From: Stenotrophomonas sp. ZAC14D1_NAIMI4_1
Lineage (GTDB): Bacteria; Pseudomonadota; Gammaproteobacteria; Xanthomonadales; Xanthomonadaceae
Length of the DNA stretch: 64,000 nt
Reading direction: 5' to 3'
Assembly (NCBI RefSeq): GCF_003086775.1
Contig: NZ_CP026001.1
Coordinates: 956,407 to 1,020,406 of the forward strand
Part shown: in pieces, positions 16,786 through 26,238 of the stretch
How the letters are laid out: each line of letters opens with the position of its first letter
Numbering within the stretch: the stretch's first letter is position 1
Notes under the pieces: generated by a model
Told to the model about the DNA's origin: nothing
Databases searched by the model: none
Seen by the model: the letters and a program-made list of their open reading frames with translations, nothing else
Made by a program: the position numbers and the translations under genes

Positions 16786-17154
16786 ATGATCCAGATGCAG
16801 AGCTACCTTGACGTCGCGGACAATTCGGGTGCCAAGCAGGTGATGTGCTTCAAGGTGCTGGGTGGTTCCAAGCGCCGTTACGCCGGCATCGGCGACATCA
16901 TCAAGGTCACCGTGAAGGATGCGATTCCGCGCGGCAAGGTCAAGAAGGGTGAAGTGTATGACGCCGTCGTGGTGCGTACCCGCAAGGGTGTGCGTCGCGC
17001 CGACGGTTCGCTGATCCGCTTCGACGGCAACGCTGCCGTCCTGCTGAACAACAAGCAGGAGCCGATCGGCACCCGTATCTTCGGGCCGGTGACTCGTGAA
17101 CTTCGCTCTGAGAAGTTCATGAAGATCGTCTCGCTCGCTCCCGAAGTGCTGTGA
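16786..17154 (+). CDS. rplN: 50S ribosomal protein L14
   Basis: 122 residues, begins [21 protein letters not shown]14 is at the subunit interface and forms bridge B8. The [21 protein letters not shown] segment is the family signature. AAGGAG precedes the start. It opens the spc gene set, but no promoter is visible in the 11-base gap before it. Confidence 0.98.
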   Translation: MIQMQSYLDVADNSGAKQVMCFKVLGGSKRRYAGIGDIIKVTVKDAIPRGKVKKGEVYDAVVVRTRKGVRRADGSLIRFDGNAAVLLNNKQEPIGTRIFGPVTRELRSEKFMKIVSLAPEVL

Positions 17155-17170
17155 GCGACAGGAGATAATC

Positions 17171-17488
17171 ATGGCTAACCGTATCAAGAAGGGCGACCAG
17201 GTTGTCGTCAACGCCGGCAAGGACAAGGGCAAGCAGGGCGAAGTCGTCCGCGTCGACGGCGACCGTGTGGTCGTCGGCAACGTGAACATCGTCAAGCGCC
17301 ACACCAAGCCGAACCCGCAGGCAGGTGTTGCCGGCGGCGTGGTCGAGCGCGAAGCTTCGATCCATATCTCCAACGTGAATGTGCTGAACCCGGCTTCGGG
17401 CAAGGGCGAACGCGTTGGCTTCAAGGTGCTGGAGGATGGACGCAAACTGCGTGTGTTCCGCTCCAGCGGTGAGGCGCTTGACGCCTGA
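17171..17488 (+). CDS. rplX: 50S ribosomal protein L24
   Basis: 105 residues with a KOW motif at the N-terminus ([20 protein letters not shown]). L24 starts 50S assembly. It is 16 bases after rplN and 11 before rplE. In E. coli the S8 repressor site of the spc operon lies around the rplX-rplE junction; the short junction here is not obviously the same. Confidence 0.98.
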   Translation: MANRIKKGDQVVVNAGKDKGKQGEVVRVDGDRVVVGNVNIVKRHTKPNPQAGVAGGVVEREASIHISNVNVLNPASGKGERVGFKVLEDGRKLRVFRSSGEALDA

Positions 17489-17499
17489 GGAATGAGAAG

Positions 17500-18042
17500 A
17501 TGAGTTCCCGTCTCGAAAAGTTCTACAAGGAAGAAGTGGTACCGGCGCTGATGAAGCAGTTCGGTTACACCAATCCGATGGAAGTGCCGAAGCTTGTCAA
17601 GGTCACCCTGAACATGGGTGTCGGCGAAGCGGCCACCAACAAGAAGATCCTGGAAAACGCCGTCGGCGACATGACCAAGATTTCCGGCCAGAAGCCGGTT
17701 GTCACCAAGTCGCGTGTGTCGGTTGCGTCGTTCAAGATCCGTGATGGTTGGCCGATCGGCTGCAAGACCACGCTGCGTCGCCACAAGATGTACGAGTTCC
17801 TGGATCGCCTGATCAACATCTCGCTGCCGCGCGTGCGCGACTTCCGTGGTGTGTCCGGTCGTTCCTTCGACGGTCGCGGCAACTTCAACATGGGTGTGAA
17901 GGAACAGATCATCTTCCCGGAAATCGACTTCGACGCTGTCGACGCGATCCGCGGCATGGATATCGCCATCACCACCACTGCGAAGACCGATGCGGAAGCG
18001 AAGGCGCTGCTGGCAGCGTTCAAGTTCCCGTTCCGTAACTGA
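17500..18042 (+). CDS. rplE: 50S ribosomal protein L5
   Basis: 180 residues, the usual length; begins [21 protein letters not shown]5 binds 5S rRNA and contacts S13 across the subunit bridge. The motifs [22 protein letters not shown] and [19 protein letters not shown] are intact. Co-directional, with 18 bases before rpsN. Confidence 0.98.
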   Translation: MSSRLEKFYKEEVVPALMKQFGYTNPMEVPKLVKVTLNMGVGEAATNKKILENAVGDMTKISGQKPVVTKSRVSVASFKIRDGWPIGCKTTLRRHKMYEFLDRLINISLPRVRDFRGVSGRSFDGRGNFNMGVKEQIIFPEIDFDAVDAIRGMDIAITTTAKTDAEAKALLAAFKFPFRN

Positions 18043-18060
18043 TCCGTCGAGGAATCCGAA

Positions 18061-18366
18061 ATGGCAAAGACCTCCATGGTCAACCGCGACATCAAGCGGG
18101 AAAAGCTGGCAAAGAAGTACGCTGAAAAGCGTGCGGCTCTGAAGAAGATCGTGTCCTCCGTGGACGCGACCTACGAAGAGAAGATCGACGCCGCAACCAA
18201 GCTGGCCAAGCTGCCGCGCGATTCGTCGCCGAGCCGCCACCGCAACCGTTGCGAACTGTCGGGTCGTCCGCGTGGCGTCTACAGCAAGTTCGGCCTGGGC
18301 CGTAACAAGCTGCGCGAAGCCACCATGCGTGGCGACGTCCCGGGTCTGCGCAAGGCCAGCTGGTAA
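18061..18366 (+). CDS. rpsN: 30S ribosomal protein S14
   Basis: 101 residues, the long zinc-free (C-minus) form: the usual CxxC pairs are absent and only one Cys is seen, in [12 protein letters not shown]. Begins [21 protein letters not shown]14 helps to assemble the 30S head. Unlike the other spc genes, it is followed by a 257-base gap with a strong hairpin terminator before rpsH. Confidence 0.98.
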   Translation: MAKTSMVNRDIKREKLAKKYAEKRAALKKIVSSVDATYEEKIDAATKLAKLPRDSSPSRHRNRCELSGRPRGVYSKFGLGRNKLREATMRGDVPGLRKASW

Positions 18367-18454
18367 TCCCAGCCGGCCCTGTGATCAGGAGCCCCTTCGG
18401 GGGTTCCTGAACCGGGCAGGGGAGGCATTCAGCCTTCCCGACGCAAAAAAACCG

Positions 18455-18482
18455 AAGAGCCCGGCGCAAGCCGGGCTCTTTT
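18455..18482 (+). terminator. Strong hairpin terminator inside the spc operon (rpsN-rpsH gap)
   Basis: AAGAGCCCGGC (18455-18465), a GCAA tetraloop and GCCGGGCTCTT (18470-18480): a perfect 11-bp stem with an A run before it (18445-18451) and T at 18479-18482. This is the form of an intrinsic terminator or attenuator, possibly active in both directions. Confidence 0.75.
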
Positions 18483-18486
18483 GGCG

Positions 18487-18492
18487 TATACT
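18487..18492 (+). promoter_or_regulatory. Candidate -10 for an rpsH-secY transcript
   Basis: TATACT (5 of 6) lies five bases after the rpsN terminator, with no good -35 at the expected distance. A hairpin follows at 18527-18543 (GCAGGCC, ATC, GGCCTGC), similar in sequence to the leader hairpins of the str and S10 operons. Weak evidence on its own. Confidence 0.35.
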
Positions 18493-18623
18493 CCCGCGTC
18501 TTGCTCTGTGCAAACGGGGTAGCAGGGCAGGCCATCGGCCTGCTGCAACAAGGGACCTGGCCCGTTTCCAGGAGACAACAGATTTTCGCGAAAGCGGATA
18601 TCGGTGCACTCAAAGGTACTCAT

Positions 18624-19022
18624 ATGAGCATGACTGATCCCATCGCCGACCTGCTGGTCCGCATCAAGAATGCGGCCGCGGTTGGCAAGCAGACGGTGAA
18701 AGCCCCGTCGTCCAAGATCAAGGTTGCGATCGCCCAGGTCCTGAAGGACGAGGGTTACATCACCGACCTGCGCGTGACTCAGCTGGAAAACAACAAGTCC
18801 GAGCTGGAAATCGTGCTGAAGTATTTCGAAGGCAAGCCGGTCATCGCGACCCTGAAGCGCTTCTCGCGTTCGGGCCTGCGCCAGTACCGCGGCAAGAGCG
18901 AGCTGCCGAAGGTCATGAATGGCCTGGGTATCTCCATCATTTCCACCTCCAAGGGCATCATGACTGATGCGCAGGCGCGCCAGCTGGGCGTCGGCGGCGA
19001 AGTCCTGTGCTTCGTGGCCTAA
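18624..19022 (+). CDS. rpsH: 30S ribosomal protein S8
   Basis: 132 residues, begins [20 protein letters not shown]. The frame is open back to 18501, but that stretch is leader; AAAGG at 18613-18617 supports the ATG at 18624. S8 binds helix 21 of 16S rRNA and in E. coli represses the spc operon. The C-terminal [21 protein letters not shown] and [13 protein letters not shown] segments are typical. First gene after the internal terminator. Confidence 0.97.
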   Translation: MSMTDPIADLLVRIKNAAAVGKQTVKAPSSKIKVAIAQVLKDEGYITDLRVTQLENNKSELEIVLKYFEGKPVIATLKRFSRSGLRQYRGKSELPKVMNGLGISIISTSKGIMTDAQARQLGVGGEVLCFVA

Positions 19023-19040
19023 GGCGAAAGGAGTAATACT

Positions 19041-19565
19041 ATGTCCCGCGTAGCCAAGAAGCCCGTCACCCTGGGTAAGGTTGAACTGAACGTCCAGTCC
19101 GATTCCGTCACCGTCAAGGGCCCGAAGGGCACCCTGTCGCTGCCGAAGCCGGCCGGCATTGCCATCAACGTCGACAACGGCGTTGCCACCCTGAGCGCCG
19201 AGAACGTTGACCTGGTCCCGCTGACCGGCACCGTCCGCGCCATCCTGGCCAACATGGTCAAGGGTGTTTCCGAAGGCTTCGAGCGCAAGCTGGAGCTGGT
19301 CGGCGTGGGTTACCGTGCTGCCATGCAGGGCAAGGACCTGAGCCTGTCGCTCGGTTACTCGCACCCGATCGTGTTCGTGGCGCCGGAAGGCATCACCATC
19401 ACCACCCCGACCCAGACCGAAATTCTGGTTCAGGGCGCTGACAAGCAGGTCGTCGGTGAAGTCGCCGCCAAGATCCGTGCGTTCCGCAAGCCGGAACCGT
19501 ACAAGGGCAAGGGCGTGAAGTACTCCGACGAAGTCATCATCCGTAAGGAAGCCAAGAAGGCCTAA
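19041..19565 (+). CDS. rplF: 50S ribosomal protein L6
   Basis: 174 residues, begins [21 protein letters not shown]6 has two related domains and binds near the factor-binding site. The C-terminal signature [20 protein letters not shown] is present. AAAGGAG precedes the ATG. It follows rpsH by 18 bases and precedes rplR by 32. Confidence 0.98.
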   Translation: MSRVAKKPVTLGKVELNVQSDSVTVKGPKGTLSLPKPAGIAINVDNGVATLSAENVDLVPLTGTVRAILANMVKGVSEGFERKLELVGVGYRAAMQGKDLSLSLGYSHPIVFVAPEGITITTPTQTEILVQGADKQVVGEVAAKIRAFRKPEPYKGKGVKYSDEVIIRKEAKKA

Positions 19566-19597
19566 TCAGGCTCTTCCGCTTTCAAGGGAAAAAAATC

Positions 19598-19951
19598 ATG
19601 AACAAGAACATCGCCCGCCTGCGTCGCGCCAAGTCGACCCGCGCCCACATCCGTGAGCTCGGCGTCGCCCGCCTGTCGGTGCTGCGCACCGGCCAGCACC
19701 TGTACGCCCAGGTCTTCACCGCTGACGGTTCCAAGGTGCTGGCTGCAGCCAACACCACCCAGACCGACATCATGGAAGGCCTGAAGAACGGCAAGAACGC
19801 CGATGCCGCCGCCAAGGTCGGCCGTATCGTCGCTGAGCGTGCCAAGGCCGCCGGCGTCGAGAAGGTTGCCTTCGATCGTTCGGGCTACCGCTACCACGGC
19901 CGCATCAAGGCCCTGGCAGAAGCCGCCCGCGAAGCCGGCCTGCAGTTCTAA
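19598..19951 (+). CDS. rplR: 50S ribosomal protein L18
   Basis: 117 residues, begins [21 protein letters not shown]18 binds 5S rRNA. The [24 protein letters not shown] tail is the standard L18 end. A 161-base gap with two hairpins separates it from rpsE, unusual inside the spc operon. Confidence 0.98.
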   Translation: MNKNIARLRRAKSTRAHIRELGVARLSVLRTGQHLYAQVFTADGSKVLAAANTTQTDIMEGLKNGKNADAAAKVGRIVAERAKAAGVEKVAFDRSGYRYHGRIKALAEAAREAGLQF

Positions 19952-20112
19952 GGGATAAGGGCAGGGGACTTCTGGTCCCCTGTCCGCCTGCTCGCCCGCC
20001 TGAGTGAGGCGGGGCGGCGTCGCTCTTCTGTAGCGGCCCACCGCAACAACGCGGTACTCCACAACCATAAGCGGCCTCGAGCCGTACATACCCAAACTAC
20101 CAAGGAATCAAG
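19952..20112 (+). other. 161-base structured gap between rplR and rpsE
   Basis: CAGGGGAC (19962-19969) pairs with GTCCCCTG (19975-19982), and CGCCCGCCT (19993-20001) pairs with AGGCGGGGCG (20007-20016) with one bulge. No T run follows and no convincing promoter is seen, so these are probably mRNA structure rather than terminators. Confidence 0.5.
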
Positions 20113-20655
20113 ATGGCAGAAGAACGTCAGCAGCGGGGTCGCGATCGCGACCGTAACCGCGAAGAGAAAGTCGACGACGGCATGATCGAAAAGCTGGTCG
20201 CGGTCAACCGCGTCAGCAAGACCGTCAAGGGTGGCCGCCAGTTCACCTTCACCGCCCTGACCGTGGTCGGCGACGGCGAAGGCAAGGTCGGTTTCGGTTA
20301 TGGCAAGGCGCGCGAAGTGCCGGTCGCCATCCAGAAGTCGATGGAACAGGCTCGCAAGAACCTGGTCAGCGTTGACCTGAACAACGGTACCCTGTGGCAC
20401 ACCATCAAGGATGGTCACGGCGCAGCACGCGTGTTCATGCAGCCGGCTTCCGAAGGTACCGGCGTCATCGCCGGCGGTGCCATGCGCGCCGTGCTGGAAG
20501 CGGTTGGCGTGAAGAACGTGCTGGCCAAGGCCACCGGTTCGCGCAACCCGATCAACCTGGTGCGTGCCACCGTGAAGGGCCTGTCTGCTGCGCAGTCGCC
20601 GGCTCGCATCGCGGCCAAGCGCGGCAAGAAGGTGGAGGAACTCAACCATGGCTAA
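20113..20655 (+). CDS. rpsE: 30S ribosomal protein S5
   Basis: 180 residues. The N-terminus [20 protein letters not shown] is a charged extension, followed by the double-stranded-RNA-binding S5 domain ([20 protein letters not shown]) and the C-terminal domain. S5 contributes to the mRNA entry helicase and to fidelity. CAAGGAATCAAG is the ribosome site. It overlaps rpmD by 8 bases. Confidence 0.97.
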   Translation: MAEERQQRGRDRDRNREEKVDDGMIEKLVAVNRVSKTVKGGRQFTFTALTVVGDGEGKVGFGYGKAREVPVAIQKSMEQARKNLVSVDLNNGTLWHTIKDGHGAARVFMQPASEGTGVIAGGAMRAVLEAVGVKNVLAKATGSRNPINLVRATVKGLSAAQSPARIAAKRGKKVEELNHG

Positions 20656-20839
20656 TGAGTCCAACAAGACTGTGAAGGTGCGCCTGGTGCGCGGCCTGCG
20701 TGGTACCCAGTCGCGTCACCGCCTGTCGGTGCGTGCCCTGGGCCTGAACAAGCTCAACGATGTCCGTGAACTGAAGGACAGCCCGCAGGTTCGCGGTCTG
20801 ATCAACACCGTTCACTACCTCGTCAAGGTTGAGGAGTAA
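20648..20839 (+). CDS. rpmD: 50S ribosomal protein L30
   Basis: 63 residues, begins [20 protein letters not shown]; the short ferredoxin-like L30. It starts 8 bases inside the end of rpsE, so translation is probably coupled. The conserved [20 protein letters not shown] core is clear. rplO follows after 6 bases. Confidence 0.97.
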   Translation: MANESNKTVKVRLVRGLRGTQSRHRLSVRALGLNKLNDVRELKDSPQVRGLINTVHYLVKVEE

Positions 20840-20845
20840 TCGATC

Positions 20846-21289
20846 ATGACTCTGCGTCTCAATGAACTGAGCCCGGCACCGGGCGCCCGCACCGAGCGCA
20901 CCCGCGTCGGTCGCGGTATCGGCTCGGGCCTGGGCAAGACTGCCGGCCGCGGCCACAAGGGTTCGTTCGCCCGTAAGGGTGGCGGCAAGATCAAGGCTGG
21001 CTTCGAAGGCGGCCAGACCCCCATGCAGCGTCGTCTGCCGAAGATCGGCTTCCGTTCGCCGATCGCCAAGGACACCGCTGAAGTGCTGCTGTACGCGCTG
21101 GACAAGCTGCCGGCCGGCGAGATCGACTTCGCTGCCCTGCGTGCTGCCAAGCTGGTCCCGAGCACTGCAAAGAAGGCCAAGGTCGTCGTCAAGGGCGAAG
21201 TGACCAAGGCGTTCACCCTGAAGGGTATTGCTGCCACGGCTGGTGCCAAGGCTGCAATCGAAGCTGCCGGCGGCAGCGTGACGGAGTAA
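20846..21289 (+). CDS. rplO: 50S ribosomal protein L15
   Basis: 147 residues, begins [20 protein letters not shown]. The glycine-rich N-terminal tail ([18 protein letters not shown]) threads into the 50S interior. L15 is a late assembly protein. secY starts 7 bases later, with its own weak ribosome site. Confidence 0.98.
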   Translation: MTLRLNELSPAPGARTERTRVGRGIGSGLGKTAGRGHKGSFARKGGGKIKAGFEGGQTPMQRRLPKIGFRSPIAKDTAEVLLYALDKLPAGEIDFAALRAAKLVPSTAKKAKVVVKGEVTKAFTLKGIAATAGAKAAIEAAGGSVTE

Positions 21290-21296
21290 GAAAATC

Positions 21297-22664
21297 ATGG
21301 CGCAAGCTGGCATCGGTAACCTCGCGGGCGGAATGGGCAAGTTCACTGAACTTCGCCAACGTTTGCTGTTCGTCGTCGGGGCTTTGATCGTCTATCGCAT
21401 CGGCTGTTATGTGCCGGTGCCGGGCGTCAATCCCGATGCCATGCTTGCCATGATGCAACAGCAGGGCGGCGGCATCGTGGACATGTTCAACATGTTCTCG
21501 GGCGGCGCCCTGCACCGTTTGAGCATCTTCGCGCTCAACGTGATGCCGTACATCTCGGCATCGATCGTGATGCAGCTGGCCACCCACATCTTCCCCGCCC
21601 TGAAGGCGATGCAGAAGGAAGGTGAGTCCGGCCGCCGCAAGATCACCCAGTATTCGCGCATCGGCGCCGTGCTGCTGGCGGTGGTGCAGGGCGGTTCGAT
21701 CGCCCTGGCGCTGCAGAACCAGGTGGCACCGTCGGGCGCTGCGGTCGTCTACGCACCGGGCATGGGCTTCGTGCTCACCGCCGTGGTCGCGCTGACCGCC
21801 GGCACCATGTTCCTGATGTGGGTCGGTGAGCAGGTCACCGAGCGCGGCATCGGCAACGGCGTGTCGCTGATCATCTTCGCCGGTATCGTGGCGGGCCTGC
21901 CGGGTGCGGTCATCCACACCTTCGACGCCTACCGCGACGGCAACATCCAGTTCATCCAGCTGCTGCTGATCGCCATCGTCGTCCTCGCCTTCACCTTCTT
22001 CGTGGTGTTCGTCGAGCGCGGCCAGCGCCGGATCACGGTCAACTACGCGCGCCGCCAGGGCGGTCGCAACGCGTACATGAACCAGACCTCGTTCCTGCCG
22101 CTGAAGCTGAACATGGCCGGCGTCATCCCGGCGATCTTCGCCTCGAGCCTGCTGGCCTTCCCGGCCACCCTGGCCATGTGGTCCGGCCAGGCCGCCAACC
22201 AGAGCGCCGTCGGCCAGACCCTGCAGAAGGTCGCCAACGCACTGGGCCCGGGCGAGCCGCTGCACATGATCGTGTTCGCTGCGCTGATCACCGGTTTTGC
22301 GTTCTTCTATACCGCGCTGGTGTTCAACTCGCAGGAAACCGCCGACAACCTGAAGAAGTCGGGCGCGCTGATTCCGGGCATCCGTCCGGGCAAGGCCACC
22401 GCCGATTACATCGACGGCGTGCTGACCCGCCTGACCGCTGCCGGTTCGGCTTACCTGGTGATCGTCTGCCTGCTGCCGGAACTGATGCGCACGCAGCTGA
22501 ACGCCTCGTTCTACTTCGGTGGTACTTCGCTGCTGATCGTCGTGGTGGTGGTGATGGACTTCATCGCCCAGGTGCAGGCGCACCTGATGTCCCACCAGTA
22601 CGAGAGCCTGCTGAAGAAGGCCAACCTGAAGGGCGGCAACCGCGGCGGTTTTGCCCGCGGCTGA
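21297..22664 (+). CDS. secY: Protein translocase subunit SecY
   Basis: Channel subunit of the Sec translocon in the inner membrane. 455 residues with ten predicted transmembrane segments. Family motifs are present: the plug region near [12 protein letters not shown], the [11 protein letters not shown] segment and the cytoplasmic loop [19 protein letters not shown] that binds SecA and ribosomes. Last gene of the spc set. A candidate promoter for the alpha operon overlaps its final codons. Confidence 0.98.
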   Translation: MAQAGIGNLAGGMGKFTELRQRLLFVVGALIVYRIGCYVPVPGVNPDAMLAMMQQQGGGIVDMFNMFSGGALHRLSIFALNVMPYISASIVMQLATHIFPALKAMQKEGESGRRKITQYSRIGAVLLAVVQGGSIALALQNQVAPSGAAVVYAPGMGFVLTAVVALTAGTMFLMWVGEQVTERGIGNGVSLIIFAGIVAGLPGAVIHTFDAYRDGNIQFIQLLLIAIVVLAFTFFVVFVERGQRRITVNYARRQGGRNAYMNQTSFLPLKLNMAGVIPAIFASSLLAFPATLAMWSGQAANQSAVGQTLQKVANALGPGEPLHMIVFAALITGFAFFYTALVFNSQETADNLKKSGALIPGIRPGKATADYIDGVLTRLTAAGSAYLVIVCLLPELMRTQLNASFYFGGTSLLIVVVVVMDFIAQVQAHLMSHQYESLLKKANLKGGNRGGFARG

Positions 22665-22679
22665 TAAGCCTGTTATACT
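22651..22679 (+). promoter_or_regulatory. Candidate sigma70 promoter of the alpha operon, overlapping the secY end
   Basis: TTGCCC at 22651-22656 (4 of 6), a 17-base spacer and TATACT at 22674-22679 (5 of 6), with TG at 22671-22672 as an extended -10. The -35 is inside the last codons of secY. Confidence 0.55.
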
Positions 22680-23009
22680 TTCGTCTTCCTGACGTGATGG
22701 TCCTCCGCTTCGCGGACTCTGGCCACACAAACGAAGGGCGGCCCCCGCAGCGGTTCCGGGTGGGGGTGTGGCGAGGTGGTCCTGCGCTGGAGTAGCGCGG
22801 GCGGCCCCGGGGAAACCCAGGTCCAACCTTGTCCGGCGCCGGAGCCTGGGCACACTCCCCAGGCCGGGTCCATGAAACTTCAATGTTTCACGGGCTTCCA
22901 TGTAAACCGGAACCTTGTTAGTATCGCTAGTTCACTTTTTTGATCCATCCTGCCGGATTGGCGTGCCCGAGGCGCGCTGTCGGCCATCACTCAGCTGGAG
23001 AACCGCGTC
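22665..23009 (+). other. 345-base alpha operon leader region (secY-rpsM)
   Basis: No gene is found and rpmJ is absent. The region holds a hairpin TCCGC-TTC-GCGGA near 22704, a palindrome TCCGGCGCCGGA near 22832, GCCTGGG (22844-22850) / CCCAGGC (22858-22864), and TGAAAC (22873-22878) / GTTTCA (22885-22890). A second possible -10, TAGTAT at 22919-22924 with an upstream TG, has a poor -35. Long enough for S4-type autoregulation, which is known in E. coli but unproven here. Confidence 0.55.
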
Positions 23010-23366
23010 ATGGCGCGTATTGCAGGCGTCAACCTGCCAGCCCAGAAGCACGTCTGGGTCGGGTTGCAAAGCATTTACGGCATCGGCCGTACCCGTTCGA
23101 AGAAGGTCTGCGAAGTCGCAGGCGTTACTTCGACCACCAAGATCCGCGATCTGTCGGAGCCGGAAATCGAGCGCCTGCGCGCCGAAGTCGGCAAGTACAT
23201 CGTGGAAGGCGATCTGCGCCGTGAAATCGGCATCGCGATCAAGCGCCTGATGGACCTGGGCTGCTACCGCGGCCTGCGTCACCGTCGCGGCCTGCCGCTG
23301 CGTGGCCAGCGCACCCGTACCAACGCCCGCACCCGCAAGGGCCCGCGCAAGGCGATCAGGAAGTAA
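23010..23366 (+). CDS. rpsM: 30S ribosomal protein S13
   Basis: 118 residues, begins [20 protein letters not shown]. Residue His14 or so and the VNLP motif are usual. S13 forms bridges to L5 and contacts the P-site tRNA with its basic tail ([20 protein letters not shown]). The ribosome site is CTGGAG. First gene of the alpha operon; rpsK follows after 11 bases. Confidence 0.98.
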   Translation: MARIAGVNLPAQKHVWVGLQSIYGIGRTRSKKVCEVAGVTSTTKIRDLSEPEIERLRAEVGKYIVEGDLRREIGIAIKRLMDLGCYRGLRHRRGLPLRGQRTRTNARTRKGPRKAIRK

Positions 23367-23377
23367 GGGACCTATAA

Positions 23378-23767
23378 ATGGCTAAGCCCGCTGCTAAGAC
23401 CAAGAAGAAGATCAAGCGCGTCGTCACCGACGGCGTTGCCCACGTCCACGCTTCGTTCAACAACACCATCGTGACCATCACCGACCGCCAGGGCAACGCT
23501 CTGTCGTGGGCGACCTCCGGTGGCGCTGGCTTCCGCGGTTCGCGCAAGTCGACCCCGTTCGCTGCCCAGGTGGCTGCCGAAAAGGCCGGTCGTGCTGCGC
23601 TGGACTACGGCGTGAAGTCGCTGGAAGTCCGCATCAAGGGCCCGGGTCCGGGCCGTGAGTCGGCCGTGCGTTCGTTGAACAACGTCGGCTACAAGATCAC
23701 CAACATCATCGACGTGACGCCTATCCCGCACAACGGGTGCCGTCCGCCGAAGAAGCGTCGCGTCTAA
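23378..23767 (+). CDS. rpsK: 30S ribosomal protein S11
   Basis: 129 residues; begins [21 protein letters not shown]11 lines the platform near the E site. The motifs [21 protein letters not shown] and [13 protein letters not shown] (C-terminus) are intact. Alpha operon, between rpsM and rpsD. Confidence 0.98.
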   Translation: MAKPAAKTKKKIKRVVTDGVAHVHASFNNTIVTITDRQGNALSWATSGGAGFRGSRKSTPFAAQVAAEKAGRAALDYGVKSLEVRIKGPGPGRESAVRSLNNVGYKITNIIDVTPIPHNGCRPPKKRRV

Positions 23768-23782
23768 AGGGAGCGATAAGAA

Positions 23783-24412
23783 ATGGCTCGTTATATCGGT
23801 CCTACCTGTAAGCTCGCCCGTCGCGAAGGCGCCGACCTGTCCCTGAAGAGCCCGGCGCGTGCGCTGGACTCCAAGTGCAAGCTGGAGCAGAAGCCCGGCC
23901 AGCACGGCGCCACTGCCCGTAAGGGCAAGCTGTCCGACTACGCCACCCAGCTGCGTGAAAAGCAGAAGGTCAAGCGTATCTACGGCCTGCTGGAGCGTCA
24001 GTTCCGCAACTACTACAAGAAGGCCTCGACCAAGAAGGGCAACACCGGCGAGAACCTGCTGCAGCTGCTGGAAACCCGCCTGGACAACGTCGTCTACCGC
24101 ATGGGCTTCGCCGTGACCCGTCCGGCTGCCCGTCAGCTGGTGTCGCACCGCGGCGTCACCGTGAATGGCAAGTCGGTCAACCTGGCTTCGTACCAGGTCA
24201 AGGCTGGCGACGCCATCGCTCTGTCTGAAAAGGCTGCCAAGCAGCTGCGCGTCCAGGAAGCCCTGACCGTCGCCGCCCAGCATGACCTGAGCCCGTCGTG
24301 GGTTGAAGTGGATTCCGGCAAGTTCACCGGCATCTTCAAGGCTGTTCCGGATCGTTCGGATCTGCCTGCGGACATCAACGAAGCGCTGATCGTCGAGCTG
24401 TATTCGAAGTAA
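23783..24412 (+). CDS. rpsD: 30S ribosomal protein S4
   Basis: 209 residues, begins [20 protein letters not shown]. It carries an S4 RNA-binding domain around residues 98-160 ([20 protein letters not shown], then [13 protein letters not shown]). S4 starts 30S assembly and in E. coli represses the alpha operon by binding its leader. A perfect 8-bp hairpin (24428-24435 with 24440-24447) separates it from rpoA. Confidence 0.98.
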   Translation: MARYIGPTCKLARREGADLSLKSPARALDSKCKLEQKPGQHGATARKGKLSDYATQLREKQKVKRIYGLLERQFRNYYKKASTKKGNTGENLLQLLETRLDNVVYRMGFAVTRPAARQLVSHRGVTVNGKSVNLASYQVKAGDAIALSEKAAKQLRVQEALTVAAQHDLSPSWVEVDSGKFTGIFKAVPDRSDLPADINEALIVELYSK

Positions 24413-24427
24413 TTCATCATTGGAGAG

Positions 24428-24447
24428 CCCCCGGCGACGGCCGGGGG
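24428..24447 (+). promoter_or_regulatory. Hairpin between rpsD and rpoA
   Basis: CCCCCGGC and GCCGGGGG form a perfect 8-bp stem around GACG. No T run follows, so it is not a classical terminator. It may set the ratio of ribosomal protein to RNA polymerase alpha mRNA by processing or pausing (inference). Confidence 0.4.
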
Positions 24448-24468
24448 TTCACTAGGAGAACCCGCAAC

Positions 24469-25467
24469 ATGACGGTTACCGCCAACCAGGTTCTGCGTCC
24501 TCGCGGTCCGCAGATCGAACGCCTTACCGACACCCGTGCAAAGGTCGTTATCGAACCTTTGGAGCGGGGTTACGGGCATACGCTGGGTAATGCCCTGCGT
24601 CGCGTGCTGCTGTCGTCCATCCCGGGCTTCGCCATCACGGAAGTCGAAATCGACGGCGTGTTGCACGAGTACACCACGGTCGAAGGTCTGCAGGAGGACG
24701 TGCTCGAAGTCCTGCTGAACCTGAAGGACGTGGCCATCCGTATGCATTCCGGCGACAGCGCCACCCTGTCCCTGTCCAAGCAGGGTCCGGGCGTTGTCAC
24801 TGCTGCTGACATCAAGGTCGACCACAATGTGGAGATCCTGAACAGCGATCATGTGATCTGCCACCTGACCAAGGATACGGCGATCAACATGCGTCTGAAG
24901 ATCGAACGTGGTTTCGGCTACCAGCCGGCTGCCGCGCGTCGTCGTCCGGACGAAGAAACCCGTGCCATCGGCCGCCTGGTCCTGGATGCCTCGTTCTCGC
25001 CGGTCCGCCGCGTCGCCTATGCCGTGGAAGCGGCTCGTGTCGAACAGCGTACCGACCTGGACAAGCTGGTCATCGATATCGAGACCAACGGCACCATCGA
25101 CGCCGAGGAAGCCGTGCGCACCGCCGCCGACATCCTCAGCGACCAGTTGTCGGTGTTCGGTGACTTCACCCACCGCGACCGCGGTGCAGCCAAGCCGGCC
25201 AACAACGGCGTGGATCCGGTGCTGCTGCGCCCGATCGACGATCTGGAGCTGACCGTGCGTTCGGCCAACTGCCTGAAGGCCGAAAGCATCTACTACATCG
25301 GCGATCTGATCCAGAAGACCGAAGTGGAGCTGCTGAAGACCCCGAACCTGGGCAAGAAGTCGCTCACCGAGATCAAGGAAGTGCTGGCTCAGCGCGGCCT
25401 GTCCCTCGGCATGAAGCTGGAGAACTGGCCGCCGGCCGGCGTCGCCAGCCACGGCATGCTGGGCTGA
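24469..25467 (+). CDS. rpoA: DNA-directed RNA polymerase subunit alpha
   Basis: 332 residues. The N-terminal domain (dimerisation, assembly with beta and beta-prime) has [21 protein letters not shown] linker follows at about 235-250, then the C-terminal domain that contacts UP elements and activators ([20 protein letters not shown] and [13 protein letters not shown]). ACTAGGAGAA provides the ribosome site. It lies between rpsD and rplQ in the alpha operon. Confidence 0.99.
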   Translation: MTVTANQVLRPRGPQIERLTDTRAKVVIEPLERGYGHTLGNALRRVLLSSIPGFAITEVEIDGVLHEYTTVEGLQEDVLEVLLNLKDVAIRMHSGDSATLSLSKQGPGVVTAADIKVDHNVEILNSDHVICHLTKDTAINMRLKIERGFGYQPAAARRRPDEETRAIGRLVLDASFSPVRRVAYAVEAARVEQRTDLDKLVIDIETNGTIDAEEAVRTAADILSDQLSVFGDFTHRDRGAAKPANNGVDPVLLRPIDDLELTVRSANCLKAESIYYIGDLIQKTEVELLKTPNLGKKSLTEIKEVLAQRGLSLGMKLENWPPAGVASHGMLG

Positions 25468-25656
25468 TATCGGTAATGCCTGGAGGCTCCACCGTTCGCG
25501 GTGGGGCCTTCAACGCAACATACATGCCACGACGAACCGCAGGTTCGCGGGCAGGTCGTCCAGGACGGATGGCCAGGACCAACCGCAGTCCGCGCAGCAA
25601 CGCCAGGATGGCGACAACGATCCACACAGTCTCATCATTAACCAAGGAATATCACC

Positions 25657-26040
25657 ATGCGTCACATGAAGTCTGGCCGTAAGTTCAACCGCACCAGCGC
25701 CCACCGCGAAGCGATGTTCAAGAACATGGCCGCCTCGCTGTTCAAGCACGAGCTGATCAAGACCACCCTGCCGAAGGCCAAGGAACTGCGCCGCGTTGCC
25801 GAGCCGCTGATCACCCTGGCCAAGGTCGACTCCGTCGCCAACCGCCGTCTGGCCTTCGCCCGCCTGCGTGACAACGAAGCCGTGGGCAACCTGTTCACCA
25901 TCCTGGGCCCGCGCTACGCGAACCGTCCGGGCGGCTACCTGCGTCTGCTGAAGTGCGGCTTCCGCGCCGGCGACAACGCTCCGATGGCCTACGTCGAGCT
26001 GGTCGACCGTCCGGCCGTGGCTGAGGAAGTGGCCGAGTAA
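25657..26040 (+). CDS. rplQ: 50S ribosomal protein L17
   Basis: 127 residues, begins [21 protein letters not shown]17 is near the tunnel exit. The gap of 189 bases after rpoA is long for this operon and contains hairpins (GGCTCCACC / GGTGGGGCC near 25483, and a GAACCGCAGGTTC palindrome near 25535). A hairpin terminator closes the operon 26 bases after the stop. Confidence 0.98.
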   Translation: MRHMKSGRKFNRTSAHREAMFKNMAASLFKHELIKTTLPKAKELRRVAEPLITLAKVDSVANRRLAFARLRDNEAVGNLFTILGPRYANRPGGYLRLLKCGFRAGDNAPMAYVELVDRPAVAEEVAE

Positions 26041-26066
26041 TCGGACCGCTCCAACGCGACACAGCG

Positions 26067-26091
26067 AAAGCCCGGCTTCTGCCGGGCTTTT
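26067..26091 (+). terminator. Intrinsic terminator of the alpha operon
   Basis: AAAGCCCGGC, a TTCT loop, GCCGGGCTTT and a further T: a 10-bp stem with a short T run, placed just after rplQ and before a SMAG repeat. Confidence 0.8.
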
Positions 26092-26099
26092 GCGTTCTG

Positions 26100-26122
26100 G
26101 TAGCGCCGGGCCATGCCCGGCG
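26100..26122 (+). repeat. SMAG-type REP palindrome (GTAGCGCCGGGC class)
   Basis: GTAG followed by CGCCGGGC, a short loop and GCCCGGCG. This is the commonest class in the window. It lies between the rplQ terminator and dsbB. Confidence 0.85.
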
Positions 26123-26238
26123 TTTCCGTTTCCGGGCTCCGCTCCGGCCCACACCGTTCCGACAGGCGTGCCGTGTGGCGGTTCGAACGGGAGGCGCTCT
26201 CGGTTACGCTTGGCGCCTGATCCGTTCGAGCGTTCACG

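Noticed and set aside
22872..22945. A short ATG frame (starting MKLQCF) in the secY-rpsM gap, considered as rpmJ
   Set aside because: The sequence does not match L36 and has no Cys/His zinc pattern of L36.
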